Origin: QHXQ01 sp036389395
Lineage (GTDB): Bacteria; Acidobacteriota; Blastocatellia; Pyrinomonadales; Pyrinomonadaceae
DNA length: 64,000 bases
Reading direction: 5' to 3'
NCBI GenBank assembly: GCA_036389395.1
Contig: DASVPY010000089.1
Location: forward strand, 124,001-188,000
In this document: positions 52,601-60,671 of the stretch, piece after piece
Layout of the letters: each line of letters begins with the position of its first letter
How positions within the stretch are numbered: the first letter of the stretch is position 1
Notes under the pieces: model-generated
Database searches by the model: none
Told to the model about the DNA's origin: nothing
Seen by the model: the letters and a program-made list of their open reading frames with translations, nothing else
Program-made: the position numbers and the translations under genes

Positions 52601-53142
52601 TCGCCGAACGTGCCAGACCCGCTGTTGAGCGAGCCGGGCGCTTGCAGGTAGAGCTGCGACAACTGGCGGCCGTTGACCGGCAGCCCCGCCACCTCGCGCG
52701 GGTTGACGTTGGCGCTCATGCTGGCGGAGCTGGTGTTGAGCGCCATCTCGTCCGACGCGACCACGTCAATCGTCTCGCTCAGGCCCGGCTGCACGCCGAG
52801 GTCGAGCGTCAACTCCTGCCCGACGTTAAGCTGCACGTTGGCGGCCCGCGTCGTCTTGAAGTTCGCGGCGGCGACCGTCACGGTGTAGGTGGACGGCTTG
52901 AGCGCGGCGAGCAGGTAGAGGCCCTCGCCGTTGGTCGTGACGGTGCGCTCCTCGCCCGTGCGCTCGTTGTGCGCGGCGACGACCGCGCCGGGCACGACGG
53001 CGTTGTTCGGGTCGCGCACCGTGCCGACGATGCGCCCCTGATCGGTCTGCGCGCGGCCGGTGAGCGCCGCCGCCGAGAGCAAGACGAGCGCGACGAGCAG
53101 GCGGGCGCGGGCCGCCACCGGCCTCGTAAGTTGAGCGGGCAT
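49648..53142 (-). CDS. TonB-dependent receptor, Oar-like, with carboxypeptidase-regulatory domain
   Basis: A 1164-residue outer-membrane protein. Signal peptide, then a ~80-residue carboxypeptidase-regulatory-like domain (GRIVGTVRDPNNAVVPGAVVAAHN), a plug domain from ~120 (DVVASDEMALNTSSASMSANVN; RFSGRAVEQNVVRYDGIEG) and a long barrel ending NRQIQFALRLNF with the terminal Phe of outer-membrane barrels. The type is abundant in Acidobacteria and probably imports carbohydrate or protein-derived ligands with TonB energy. AGGAGG lies eight bases before ATG 53142. Confidence 0.92.
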   Translation of the reverse strand: MPAQLTRPVAARARLLVALVLLSAAALTGRAQTDQGRIVGTVRDPNNAVVPGAVVAAHNERTGEERTVTTNGEGLYLLAALKPSTYTVTVAAANFKTTRAANVQLNVGQELTLDLGVQPGLSETIDVVASDEMALNTSSASMSANVNPREVAGLPVNGRQLSQLYLQAPGSLNSGSGTFGDIRFSGRAVEQNVVRYDGIEGTAIIDASPGNLNGEVPSPFRLQSSLENVQEFRVESNNFPAEFGTGTGGQINVVTKSGGNEFHGSVFEYLRNDALDAANFFDNIVGQKSPLRLNQFGGSIGGPVKKDKAFFFFSYEGYRLRAGVNSIEAVPGEQARVCAVAGVVCNATTAALLPAFRAPGAIIIARGAGANLFDVAQLQATSRVDENAVAGRFDYRFNERHSFYLRYFRDQGTNVQPEGVTGRVVNIKANPQNAVFALQSSLRPTVLNEFKLGFNEAYTRINGVAPTINGFDLSAVAINISGNTANFGIAGQGTSAGTAVPGGLVRANSATNGRGQPYTPYSLSFVDNLSWTRASHNFKFGGELRLIRLYTDRQGGTTYTFANLQAFLANTPQQVQFLGDVSAASPFNGGATGQRKAEQEYYIAYAQDEWKLRPNLTLNYGLRYEYYTPLREARDLQVLFDINTGRLRAPKQSAYKSAKTNFGPRVALTWSPNASGTGFFGGGRTVLRGGFGVYYGPGQTEDQIQPIESDRISATFSGTDPRNVFPLDPAAATAFFLANPNTRSYQPRAYAPEYQIPERVYQYSVSFQQELPYKLVATAAYVGSQGRNLFLRSVANRILPGQTTIVNGTTLPAGVGVINRTDPTTGRVVAVNTVREFSVVSGTATVQNPSAEVDYKTRGGADSYNALQTTLARRFSTGLTLNAQYTFSRSFGNTAGSNEARTAANNARAIGEFAYDPGYNNFDVRHTVNLSALYDLPFGRGRRYDFGRAANAVLGNWEVGGIVNARSGLPIEVLITRPDVVIQCTNAAAGCNAGEVRALPGTINAASPLPAGFTAVVNTPGGGASRNVRRPDLVPGVSPYLNGDRGRLNPAAFATPAPGAFGNLPRNALRGPGFAQFDLVFNKRFPLRERANVEFRTEIFNVFNHPNFTNPSSTLNSAVGTLQPGQPYTQAAAGATFGLLRQTVERTVGLGTNRQIQFALRLNF

Positions 53143-53662
53143 GACAATCCTCCTATCGAACATGCGTGTGGTTAAGCGGGCGGAGCTGGGTGTCGTCCGA
53201 ACGTCGGCACGGGCGCGCACGCCGAAGCCGTGGCCGGCGCGCGCGCGCTGTGCGGGCGTGCGTCTGACGTTGCAAAGCGACAGCCTAACCCGGCGGCGTT
53301 AAGCGCGGGTGAAGGCGGGTTTAAATCGTTGTTAACTGAGGGCGGGAAGAATGGGCGTGTGTTATCGGAGAGTGACAGCACCCGCTCGCCTTCCGTTTGT
53401 GCGAGCGTTGTGCGAGCCGCCCCGAAAAGCAGCCGCTGAGTTATGACCCGGCATGCCCCTTGCTAGATTCATGTCGAGGGCAGGCTCCGCAGTGTTTATT
53501 TGCCCTGTAGCGGCGTCATCCCGGTCAAGTTGCACTGCGTTAACCGGGGCCGCGGTCAGTCTGATTGACGTTGCTGCACGTCGCGCCAACCACCCTTGCA
53601 CTTCGATTAGCCCCACAGCAGAGTTCCAGCGCAGCTAACATTACAGTTGAGGCACCGTCCGA
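53143..53662. other. Divergent intergenic region with TTAA-type direct repeats
   Basis: About 520 bases between the divergent TonB-receptor and thioredoxin-like genes. Short open frames on both strands lack codon bias and ribosome sites. Positions 53299-53335 hold elements repeating every 11 bases (see the separate entry). No terminator or RNA recognised. Confidence 0.5.
53299..53338. promoter_or_regulatory. 11-bp periodic TTAA repeats, Pho-box-like (site A)
   Basis: TTAA at 53299, TGAA at 53310, TTAA at 53321 and TTAA at 53332, each exactly 11 bases apart. Direct repeats of this period bind PhoB/PhoP-type response regulators. The site is ~160 bases upstream of the TonB receptor start. Confidence 0.5.
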
Positions 53663-54307
53663 ATGACCTTGAAAAAGATTAGGCTGATACTGCTCGCCGC
53701 GGGCGCTGTATGGGCATTCACGATCAGCGCGGGCTTAGGGTTCCTCTGGAACTACGAGGGCACGCCGGGGGCGGCCGCCGCCGCCCCGGAGCGGTGGCCC
53801 GCAGACAGCCGCATCCGGCGCGCCGCCGACCGCGCCACGCTCGTCATGCTGGCGCACCCGCGCTGCCCCTGTACGCGCGCGAGCATCGGCGAACTGGCGC
53901 GCGTGATGACGCAGGCGCAGGGGCGGGTGACGGCCTACGTCCTCTTCGTCAAGCCGGCGGACTCCGCCGTCGGCTGGGAGCAGACGGACCTGTTAAGCAG
54001 CGCCGCGGCGATCCCAGGCGTACAGGTTCTGCGCGACGACGACGGCGTCGAGGCCGCCCGCTTCCACGCCGCCACCTCCGGCCAGACCCTGCTCTACGAC
54101 GCCGAGGGGCGGCTCCTCTTCAGCGGCGGCATTACGAGCGCGCGCGGGCACCAGGGCGATAACGCCGGCCGGGCTGCCATCGTCGCGCTGCTCACGACGG
54201 CGGCGGCGAAGCAGGAGGGTACACCCGTCTTCGGCTGCCCGATCTTCGCGCCGGGGCCGGACTGCCGTGGCCGAAAGGAGGCTGGCGGTGCTGAGGACAG
54301 CCACTGA
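53663..54307 (+). CDS. RedB-like thioredoxin-fold membrane-anchored protein
   Basis: A 214-residue protein with one N-terminal membrane helix (IRLILLAAGAVWAFTISAGLGFLW). The periplasmic part has TLVMLAHPRCPCTRASIGELARVM, a thioredoxin-like strand followed by a CPC motif, then VTAYVLFVKP and LLYDAEGRLLFSGGITSARGHQGDN, the RedB-type ending. Possibly a periplasmic redox protein. Its last 20 bases overlap the GGDEF-EAL gene, so the two are co-translated. Confidence 0.75.
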   Translation: MTLKKIRLILLAAGAVWAFTISAGLGFLWNYEGTPGAAAAAPERWPADSRIRRAADRATLVMLAHPRCPCTRASIGELARVMTQAQGRVTAYVLFVKPADSAVGWEQTDLLSSAAAIPGVQVLRDDDGVEAARFHAATSGQTLLYDAEGRLLFSGGITSARGHQGDNAGRAAIVALLTTAAAKQEGTPVFGCPIFAPGPDCRGRKEAGGAEDSH

Positions 54308-56453
54308 CCGGAGTGCCGAGACCCCCGCACGGCTGCGGGCTGCGCGCCTCTTTACCGAACACCAGCAGGCCATCTGCAAACGCACCGACCGCATGTTCGC
54401 CGGTCTGATGGCCGTCCAGTGGCTGGCCGGGATTGCGGCGGCGCTGTGGATCTCGCCGCAGACCTGGGCGGGCCCCTACAGCCGGACGCACATTCACGTC
54501 TGGGCCGCGGTGTTCCTGGGCGGGGCCATCAGCCTCTTCCCCATGGCGCTGGGCTTGCTGCGCCCGGGCGAGGCTTCGACGCGCTACATCATTGCGACCG
54601 CGCAGATGCTGATGTCGTCGCTGCTCATCCACCTGACCGGCGGGCGGATCGAAACCCACTTCCACGTCTTCGGGTCGCTGGCCTTCCTCGCCTTCTACCG
54701 CGACTGGCGCGTGCTGATCCCGGCCACGGTCGTCGTGGCCGCGGATCACTTCCTGCGCGGGCTGTTCTGGCCCGAGTCCGTCTACGGCGTGCTCACGGTG
54801 AATAACTGGCGCTGGCTTGAGCACGCGGGCTGGGTGCTCTTTGAAGACACGTTCCTCTTCATCGCCATCAAGCGCAACGTCAGCGAGATGTGGGGCATCG
54901 CGGAGCGGACGGACGAGATTAAGGGGTTGAACGAGAGCCTGGAAGAGCGCGTCGCGGAGCGCACCGCCCAGCTCGTCGCGGCCAACCTGGAGCTGACGAA
55001 AGAGGTGAGCGAGCGTAAGCAGGCGGAAGAGCAGCTCCGCCACAACGCCTTCCACGACGGGCTGACGGACCTGGCGAACCGCGCCCTGTTCATGGACCAC
55101 CTGAAGCTCGCGCTCGCGCGCGCCCAGCGGCACGAAGACTATAAGTGCGCCGTCCTCTTCCTCGACCTCGACCGCTTCAAGGTCGTCAACGACAGTCTCG
55201 GCCACATGATCGGGGATAAGCTGCTGGTCGGCATCGCCCGCCGGCTGGAAACCGCCCTGCGCCCCGGCGACACGGTGGCGCGCCTCGGCGGCGACGAGTT
55301 CACCGTCCTGCTCGAAGACCTGGGGGACGCCGGCGAGGCCATGCTGGTGGCCGAGCGGCTCCAGCGCGAGCTGGCTATGCCGTATAACCTCGGCGGGCAT
55401 GAGGTGTTCACCACCGTCAGCATCGGGATCGCTCTCAGTGCGCCCGAATACCACCGGCCGGAGGACATCCTGCGCGACGCCGACACGGCCATGTACCGCG
55501 CCAAGCAGCTCGGCAAGGCCCGCTACGAGGTGTTTCATCAAGCGATGCACACCCGCGCGATGGAGTTGTTGGAGTTGGAGCGGGACCTGCGGCGGGCCGT
55601 CGAGCGCCAGGAGTTCTTCCTCCAGTACCAGCCTATCGTCTCCCTGAACACGGGCGTGTTGCGCGGGTTCGAGGCGCTCATCCGGTGGCAGCATCCGGTG
55701 CGCGGTCTTATCCCGCCGACGAAGTTCATCCACATCGCGGAGGAGACCGGGCTGATCCTTCCAATCGGGCGCTGGGTCCTCGACGCGGCCTGCCGGCAAA
55801 TGCACCACTGGCAAAAGCTGGCCCCCGCGGGCGAGCCGTTGACGATTAACGTGAACCTCTCCGGCAAGCAATTTATCCAGCCCGACCTGTTGGAACAGAT
55901 CGAGGGGGTGTTGCGGGAGACGGGCCTTGACCCGCGCAGCCTGAAGTTGGAGATAACGGAGAGCGTCGTGATGGAGAACATCGAGACGGCGATACGCACG
56001 CTCGAACAGCTACGGGCGCGCGGGGTGGAGTTGAGCATTGATGACTTCGGCACCGGCTATTCCAGCCTGAGCTACCTGCAACGCTTCCCCGTCAGCACGC
56101 TAAAGATCGACCGCTCCTTCATCAGCCGGATCACCGAGAGTGACGGCACCGCCGAGATCGTCCAGACGATCATGAGCCTGGCGCAGACCCTGGGAATGGA
56201 CGTGGTGGCCGAGGGGATCGAAACCGAGCGGCAGCACACGCGGCTGGCGACGCTGGCGTGCGAGTTCGGACAGGGGTACTACTTCGCCAGGCCGATGGAC
56301 AAGGATGCGGCGGAAGCCTTTTTCCTGAACTGTCTGTCCGAGGCCGCGCCGCTGCCTCAAGGTCTGGACTGCGGGCCGGAACTGGGGCCCACCACGGCAG
56401 CCGTGCCACACGCCGAAGGCAAAACCATTGCCGAGGTCGCAACTTTGAACTGA
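54288..56453 (+). CDS. Membrane GGDEF-EAL protein (c-di-GMP synthesis/breakdown)
   Basis: A 721-residue protein. The N-terminal ~200 residues have about six membrane helices; a coiled coil (LNESLEERVAERTAQLVAAN) follows. GGDEF domain: RLGGDEFTVLL with an RPGD inhibitory site five residues upstream. EAL domain: GFEALIRWQHP, NVNLSGKQF, EITES, DDFGTGYSSL, KIDRSF, VVAEGIET, all catalytic motifs intact, so it may be bifunctional. GTG 54288 is chosen because AAAGGAGG lies seven bases before it; GTG 54267 is in frame but lacks a site. Confidence 0.93.
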   Translation: MLRTATDRSAETPARLRAARLFTEHQQAICKRTDRMFAGLMAVQWLAGIAAALWISPQTWAGPYSRTHIHVWAAVFLGGAISLFPMALGLLRPGEASTRYIIATAQMLMSSLLIHLTGGRIETHFHVFGSLAFLAFYRDWRVLIPATVVVAADHFLRGLFWPESVYGVLTVNNWRWLEHAGWVLFEDTFLFIAIKRNVSEMWGIAERTDEIKGLNESLEERVAERTAQLVAANLELTKEVSERKQAEEQLRHNAFHDGLTDLANRALFMDHLKLALARAQRHEDYKCAVLFLDLDRFKVVNDSLGHMIGDKLLVGIARRLETALRPGDTVARLGGDEFTVLLEDLGDAGEAMLVAERLQRELAMPYNLGGHEVFTTVSIGIALSAPEYHRPEDILRDADTAMYRAKQLGKARYEVFHQAMHTRAMELLELERDLRRAVERQEFFLQYQPIVSLNTGVLRGFEALIRWQHPVRGLIPPTKFIHIAEETGLILPIGRWVLDAACRQMHHWQKLAPAGEPLTINVNLSGKQFIQPDLLEQIEGVLRETGLDPRSLKLEITESVVMENIETAIRTLEQLRARGVELSIDDFGTGYSSLSYLQRFPVSTLKIDRSFISRITESDGTAEIVQTIMSLAQTLGMDVVAEGIETERQHTRLATLACEFGQGYYFARPMDKDAAEAFFLNCLSEAAPLPQGLDCGPELGPTTAAVPHAEGKTIAEVATLN

Positions 56454-56475
56454 GGGCGCGAGCCGACGGCCCTGC

Positions 56476-56493
56476 GTAAATCGTCGTTAAGTT
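56476..56493. promoter_or_regulatory. 11-bp periodic repeat pair (site B)
   Basis: GTAAATC at 56476 and TTAAGTT at 56487, 11 bases apart, just past the GGDEF-EAL stop. Only two units, so weaker than sites A, C and D. Confidence 0.35.
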
Positions 56494-56517
56494 GGGCGGC
56501 GCGTGGGCGAAAAAAGC

Positions 56518-56560
56518 GGGGCACGTCGGGCTTCGGGCGAAGCCGGGCGTGCCCCTTTTA
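56518..56560. terminator. Bidirectional terminator
   Basis: GGGGCACG...CGTGCCCC around an inner GGCTTC/GAAGCC stem. TTTT follows on the plus strand (56556-56559) and six A residues (56510-56515) give a T-tract on the minus strand, so it can end both the GGDEF-EAL gene and transcripts from the right. Confidence 0.85.
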
Positions 56561-56620
56561 GTCCGCGTGCAAGCGGGGGCTTGCGTTCGGCGGGGATGGG
56601 CGCAGTCTAAAGCCGCGCCG

Positions 56621-56660
56621 CTAAATTCGCGTTAACGCGCGCTTAAATGTTGCTTACAAG
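56621..56660. promoter_or_regulatory. 11-bp periodic TTAA repeats, Pho-box-like (site C)
   Basis: CTAA at 56621, TTAA at 56632, TTAA at 56643 and TTAC at 56654: four units at exact 11-base spacing. It lies between the terminator and the end of the small minus-strand gene, an odd place for a promoter element. Confidence 0.5.
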
Positions 56661-56683
56661 ATCGGCGCGCGTCGGCGGGCGCG

Positions 56684-56902
56684 TTAATGACCGCCGGGCG
56701 TGGCGGCCTGCGCCGGGGCAGCGTTGCGCGCCAGGCGTTGCGCGCGGCGGCGGTGGCGCGCCTCGTCGGTCAGGCGGCGCAGCGTGGTGTGCAGCGTCAG
56801 GACAAGCTCGCCGAGTTGCTCCGTGTCCGGCCCGGTGTCGGGCGGCCGCGCGGCGAACACGGCCGCCGCCACTTCGCAACTCAACTCGTTCGCGATGGAC
56901 AT
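56684..56902 (-). CDS. Small protein of unknown function
   Basis: A 72-residue protein starting SIANELSCEVAAAVFAAR and containing a helix TEQLGELVLTLHTTLRRLTDEARHRRRAQRLAR. GAGGAG lies eight bases before ATG 56902, which supports a real gene. Basic C-terminal half; no signal peptide. The TTAA-repeat site D is ~75 bases upstream. Family not recognised. Confidence 0.6.
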   Translation of the reverse strand: MSIANELSCEVAAAVFAARPPDTGPDTEQLGELVLTLHTTLRRLTDEARHRRRAQRLARNAAPAQAATPGGH

Positions 56903-56975
56903 GGACTGCTCCTCAGGTCTGAGGGGATGCGGCACTGCGCCCGGCTTGCCAGCGAGCGGGCAGTCTACTAGACGG

Positions 56976-57006
56976 ACGTTAACGGGAAGTTAACGTCATG
57001 TTAAGA
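56976..57006. promoter_or_regulatory. 11-bp periodic GTTAA repeats, Pho-box-like (site D)
   Basis: TTAA at 56979, 56990 and 57001, exactly 11 bases apart, each preceded by G. The first two units also form a perfect inverted repeat ACGTTAAC/GTTAACGT. Upstream of the small gene at 56902 and, on the other side, of the mreB-like gene. Confidence 0.5.
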
Positions 57007-57073
57007 AGACGGCGCGCGGGTTGACCGACTAACAGGTTGACCGACTAAGAAGACGGCGCGCGGGTTGATCGAC
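57003..57073. repeat. 27-bp direct repeat pair
   Basis: The 27-base word beginning AAGAAGACGGCGCGCGGGTT occurs at 57003-57029 and again at 57047-57073 with one mismatch. GGTTGACCGACTAA is also repeated in between. No coding function. Confidence 0.75.
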
Positions 57074-57172
57074 ACGGCGGCCAAAGCCGCGCGCCCGCGC
57101 CGTCCCGCCCCGGCGCTTCGTCGTCGCGCCTACGCCTCAACCTTTCACCTTCCGCCCTTCGCCGTTCTACTT

Positions 57173-57178
57173 TATACT
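57173..57178 (+). promoter_or_regulatory. Possible -10 element of the mreB-like gene
   Basis: TATACT at 57173-57178; the -35 at 17 bases (TTCCGC) is poor. About 138 bases upstream of the ATG, leaving a GC-rich leader. Confidence 0.4.
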
Positions 57179-57315
57179 GGCCGCACGCTCCGCCTCCCAC
57201 AGTTCTTAATCGCGCGTCCGCGCCCCGTGTTGCCTGCCGGCGGCGCGGGCGCGGCGGCGGCACAGGCGGCGGGGCCGGCAAGCGGGAGGGGGCCTTGGTC
57301 GCTTTCGACGACGAC

Positions 57316-58416
57316 ATGGCGAAACGTTCATACAGGCGGCGGACGCCTTCGTTCTGGCACTTCAGCCGGCTGCGCGATCTGATCTCCGACTCGATGGCGA
57401 TTGACATGGGGTCGGCCTCGACCATCGTCGCCGTCAAGGGGCGCGGCGTGGTCGTGGACGAGCCGTCGGTCGTGGCCATCAACAAGCTGACGGGCGAGGT
57501 GGTCGCCTACGGGCACGAGGCGCGCGAGATGCAGGGGCGCGAGGCTCGCGAGATCACTCTGGTCGCGCCGATGATGGGCGGCGTCGTCGCCGACTTCGTC
57601 TACACGCAGAAGATGCTCGACCACTTCGTCCGCCAGGCGCGCAGCGGCTTCTCGCACTTCAGCCGGCGCGCCGTCATGGGCGTGCTCGCGGGCGTCACGC
57701 ACGTCGAGCAGCGCGCGCTCCTCACCGCCGCCGAGCACGCGCACATCGGCCGCATCTACATGGTCGAAGAGGGCCTCGCCGCGGCCATCGGCGCGGGCGT
57801 GGACATCGAGGACACGCGCGCCGCCGCGGTCGTGGACATCGGCGGCGACACGACCAACATCGCCGTCGTCGCCCTCGGCCAGATCGTCTACGCGCGCGCC
57901 GAGCGCATCGGCAGCAACCACATAGACGCGGCCGTCGTGGAACGCCTGCGCCGCTTCCGGGGTCTAATCATCGGCGCGCCCACCGCGGCGCGGCTCAAGA
58001 CGGAACTCGGCTCGGCCATCGAGCCGAGCGAGCCGGGGCGCGCCCTGACCGTCAAGGGGCGCGACGTGCATACGAGCGCGCCGGGCGCGATTGAGGTGAC
58101 GGCCGACGAAATCTACGTGGTCGCGCAGAACGTGACGCGCAAGATCGCCGACGCGGTGCGCAACGCCCTGGCCGATCTGCAACCCGAAGTGGCCGCCGAC
58201 ATCTACGACCGCGGCATCATCCTGACGGGCGGCGGCGCGCTCCTCGAAGGCATGGACGCCTACCTGCAACGCGAGACGAACCTGCAAACGCGCGTCCCCG
58301 ACGAGCCGCGCTACGCCATCGTCCGCGGTCTCGCCCAACTCTTCGACATCCCCCTCCTGCTGCGCCGCGTCGCCCGCAACGAGCCGTCGCTGCTACTCGA
58401 CGCAGAAGCCACGTAA
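57316..58416 (+). CDS. mreB: MreB-like actin homologue
   Basis: A 366-residue actin-fold ATPase that scaffolds cell-wall synthesis. Phosphate-1 IDMGSASTIVAV, phosphate-2 VDIGGDTTNIAVVALG (where most MreBs read DIGGGTTEVAV), adenosine motif LTGGGALLEGMDAYL. A divergent paralogue is possible, because no mreC or mreD follows. ATG 57316 is favoured; an in-frame TTG at 57295 would add seven residues. The C-terminal 15 residues are extra. Confidence 0.85.
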   Translation: MAKRSYRRRTPSFWHFSRLRDLISDSMAIDMGSASTIVAVKGRGVVVDEPSVVAINKLTGEVVAYGHEAREMQGREAREITLVAPMMGGVVADFVYTQKMLDHFVRQARSGFSHFSRRAVMGVLAGVTHVEQRALLTAAEHAHIGRIYMVEEGLAAAIGAGVDIEDTRAAAVVDIGGDTTNIAVVALGQIVYARAERIGSNHIDAAVVERLRRFRGLIIGAPTAARLKTELGSAIEPSEPGRALTVKGRDVHTSAPGAIEVTADEIYVVAQNVTRKIADAVRNALADLQPEVAADIYDRGIILTGGGALLEGMDAYLQRETNLQTRVPDEPRYAIVRGLAQLFDIPLLLRRVARNEPSLLLDAEAT

Positions 58417-58420
58417 GAGT

Positions 58421-58452
58421 AGTCACCTGTTCACCCGTCACGCGTCACGGCT
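58421..58452. repeat. Heptamer array, single arm (CGTCACC type)
   Basis: GTCACCTGTTCACCCGTCAC then GCGTCACGGC just before ATG 58456; it matches the right arms of the hairpins at 4.0 and 49.6 kb, but no left arm is present. Confidence 0.7.
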
Positions 58453-58455
58453 GTT

Positions 58456-59589
58456 ATGAAGTTGACCCACATCCTCCACCGGCAGGTGCGCGTGGCGCGG
58501 GTGTTCGGCATCCCGGTGCGGATTGACTATCGCTGGTTTCTCATCTTCGCGCTGAGCGTGTGGGTCATCGCGGCCAGCTTCGAGCAGGGCACGACGACGA
58601 CGCGGACGGTCGTCGCGCCGAGCGTCGGCGTGGCGTGGCTCGCCGGGGTCGTCACGACGCTGGCGCTCTTCCTCTCGATCTTCGGGCACGAGTTGTCGCA
58701 CGCGCTCGTGGCGCGGCTCGAAGGCATAGAGATCGAGGAGATCGTGCTGCACCCGTTCGGCGGGTTGACGCGGATGCGGCGCGAGCCGGACACGCCGCGG
58801 GCCGAGTTCCGCATCGCGATTGCCGGCCCCGCCGCGAGCTTCCTGTTCGGCGCGGTCGCGTTCCTGCTGATGAGCCTCTGCACCGCGGGCGCGTACTACC
58901 TCGCCGCGGCCGTCTGCTTCATCGTCGGCTTCTGGAACCTGCTGCTCGCCGTCTCGAACCTGCTGCCCGGCTACCCGCTCGACGGCGGGCGCGTCCTGCG
59001 CGCCTTCCTCTGGCACAGGACGGGCCGGCTCGACGAGGCGACGCGCACCGCCAGCATCGGCGGGCAGGTCATCGCCGGCACGCTCGTCGTCTTCGGCCTC
59101 TACATCTACTTCCGCACCGGCGATCTGTTCATGGGCTTCTGGTCGGTGCTGGTCGGGCTGTTCCTGTGGGACTCGGCGCGGGCGCTGATGCGCGCGGGCG
59201 GGCGGCGGCGCGCGCGCACGGTCGCCGAGGCGATGACCGCGCCGTTCGCGCTTGAGCCGGACACGCTCGTCAGCCACTTCGTTGACGAGGTGTTGCCGCT
59301 GCACCGGCAGGAGTCGTTCCCCGTCGCGCGCCAGCGCCGGCTGCACGGGATACTCTCGCTCGCCGACCTGAAACAGTTGCCGCGCGAACGCTGGCACCGG
59401 ACGCGCGTCAGCGAGGTCATGCGACCCGTGGAGCCGCGCCTGTTCGTCGCGCCGCAGACGCCGCTCGCGCGCGCCGCCGAACTGCTCAAACACAACGGCG
59501 CGGGCGCGCTCGCCGTCCTCGACGACGAAGGCCTGCTCGTCGGCTTCCTCTCCCGCAACCGCCTCAAGCAGCGCACCGCCGGTAAATAG
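58456..59589 (+). CDS. Site-2 protease (M50) with CBS domains
   Basis: A 377-residue membrane zinc protease: FGHELSHALVA (HExxH, helix 3) and NLLPGYPLDGGRVLRAFL (third ligand Asp). Five or six helices. Residues ~255-370 form two CBS-like domains (TVAEAMTAPFALEP; VSEVMRPVEPRLFVAPQTPL...GAGALAVLDDEGLLVGFLS), which sense adenine nucleotides. Such proteases process membrane regulators. It lies just upstream of the c-di-AMP cluster, but no anti-sigma partner is seen. Confidence 0.92.
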   Translation: MKLTHILHRQVRVARVFGIPVRIDYRWFLIFALSVWVIAASFEQGTTTTRTVVAPSVGVAWLAGVVTTLALFLSIFGHELSHALVARLEGIEIEEIVLHPFGGLTRMRREPDTPRAEFRIAIAGPAASFLFGAVAFLLMSLCTAGAYYLAAAVCFIVGFWNLLLAVSNLLPGYPLDGGRVLRAFLWHRTGRLDEATRTASIGGQVIAGTLVVFGLYIYFRTGDLFMGFWSVLVGLFLWDSARALMRAGGRRRARTVAEAMTAPFALEPDTLVSHFVDEVLPLHRQESFPVARQRRLHGILSLADLKQLPRERWHRTRVSEVMRPVEPRLFVAPQTPLARAAELLKHNGAGALAVLDDEGLLVGFLSRNRLKQRTAGK

Positions 59590-59692
59590 TTCAAGGTTCA
59601 AGGTTCAACGTTCAACGTTTCGGGCAAGGGGCGTCAGCGCCGCCTCGGCCTTGGGCGTTCAACTTTGAACTTGAACCTTGAACTTTGAACTT
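59588..59692. repeat. Heptamer hairpin (GTTCAAG type)
   Basis: The left arm 59588-59617 has GTTCAAG and GTTCAAC units; the right arm 59656-59692 has CTTTGAA, CTTGAAC units. The same heptamer forms the inner part of the element at 30.7 kb. Confidence 0.87.
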
Positions 59693-59807
59693 CCCCCGTT
59701 GCGCCGCGCCGTTTCTTGGCTCATAATTGGCGCGGAGGCGTGTAACCGCAGCCAGCAAAACTTGACCATAGAGTCGCCCTCGGCCGCTGCGAGAGGCTTT
59801 AAGAGAC

Positions 59808-60668
59808 GTGTTTTTACTGATCGCGCCCTACACAGAGTACCTGGTGCGCCTGCGCGAGTCCCGCAACCTGCTGGACATCGTGCTGGTGTTCCTGCTCGTC
59901 TACGCGATCCTGAAGCTCATCCGCGGCACGCGCGCCGTGCCGCTCGCCGCCGGCCTCGCCATCTTCGCGCTGCTCTACTGGCTCGCGCTGCGCTACGACC
60001 TGGCCACGCTCGAATACGTCCTGCGCGGCGTCCTGCTCTACCTGCCGATCCTGATCATCGTCCTCTTCCAGTCGGAGATCAGGACGGCGTTCATCTCGCT
60101 CGGCAACCGCATCAGGCTACCGCTGCTGGTGCGCCAGCGCGGGCAGTTCGGCGAGGGCGTCTACGACGAGATCGTGCTGGCGGCGACGACCCTGGCCTCG
60201 ACCAAGACCGGCGCGCTCGTCGTCATCGAGCGCGGCGTCGGCCTCAAGAACGTCGTGGACGGCGGCGTCCGGCTCGACGCCGAACTCTCTTACGATCTGC
60301 TCGTCACGATCTTCAACCCGGCGACGCCCTTGCACGACGGCGCGGTCGTCGTGCGCCGCCACCGCATCGCGGCCGCCGCCTGCTTCCTGCCGCTGACCCT
60401 GAACCCGCGGCTCTCGAAAGACCTCGGCACGCGCCACCGCGCCGCCATCGGCATCACCGAAGACTCGGACGCGGTCGCCGTCGTCGTCTCCGAAGAGACC
60501 GGGCTGATCTCTTTCGTCCAGCGCGGGCAAATCCAGCGCGGCCTGGACGCGACGCAACTGCGCGCCGCCATCATCGGCGCGCTCGAAGCGGCCAACCGCC
60601 CCGCCGCGCGCGCCCCGACCGCCGCCGTCGAAGCCGAAGCCGAACGCAAAGAAGTGGTCTCGATGTGA
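59808..60668 (+). CDS. cdaA: Diadenylate cyclase CdaA
   Basis: A 286-residue protein making c-di-AMP from two ATP. Three N-terminal helices (LLDIVLVFLLVYAILKLI and following) and a DAC domain with the catalytic motifs LHDGAVVVR and GTRHRAAIG. The start is GTG 59808. CdaA is activated or inhibited by CdaR and GlmM; here cdaA-cdaR-glmM are in the conserved order, separated only by heptamer hairpins. c-di-AMP controls potassium and turgor. Confidence 0.95.
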   Translation: MFLLIAPYTEYLVRLRESRNLLDIVLVFLLVYAILKLIRGTRAVPLAAGLAIFALLYWLALRYDLATLEYVLRGVLLYLPILIIVLFQSEIRTAFISLGNRIRLPLLVRQRGQFGEGVYDEIVLAATTLASTKTGALVVIERGVGLKNVVDGGVRLDAELSYDLLVTIFNPATPLHDGAVVVRRHRIAAAACFLPLTLNPRLSKDLGTRHRAAIGITEDSDAVAVVVSEETGLISFVQRGQIQRGLDATQLRAAIIGALEAANRPAARAPTAAVEAEAERKEVVSM

Positions 60669-60671
60669 AGG

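Noticed and set aside
53362..53638. Small genes in the TonB-thioredoxin gap on either strand
   Set aside because: No ribosome-binding sites, no recognisable domains, and codon use unlike neighbouring genes.
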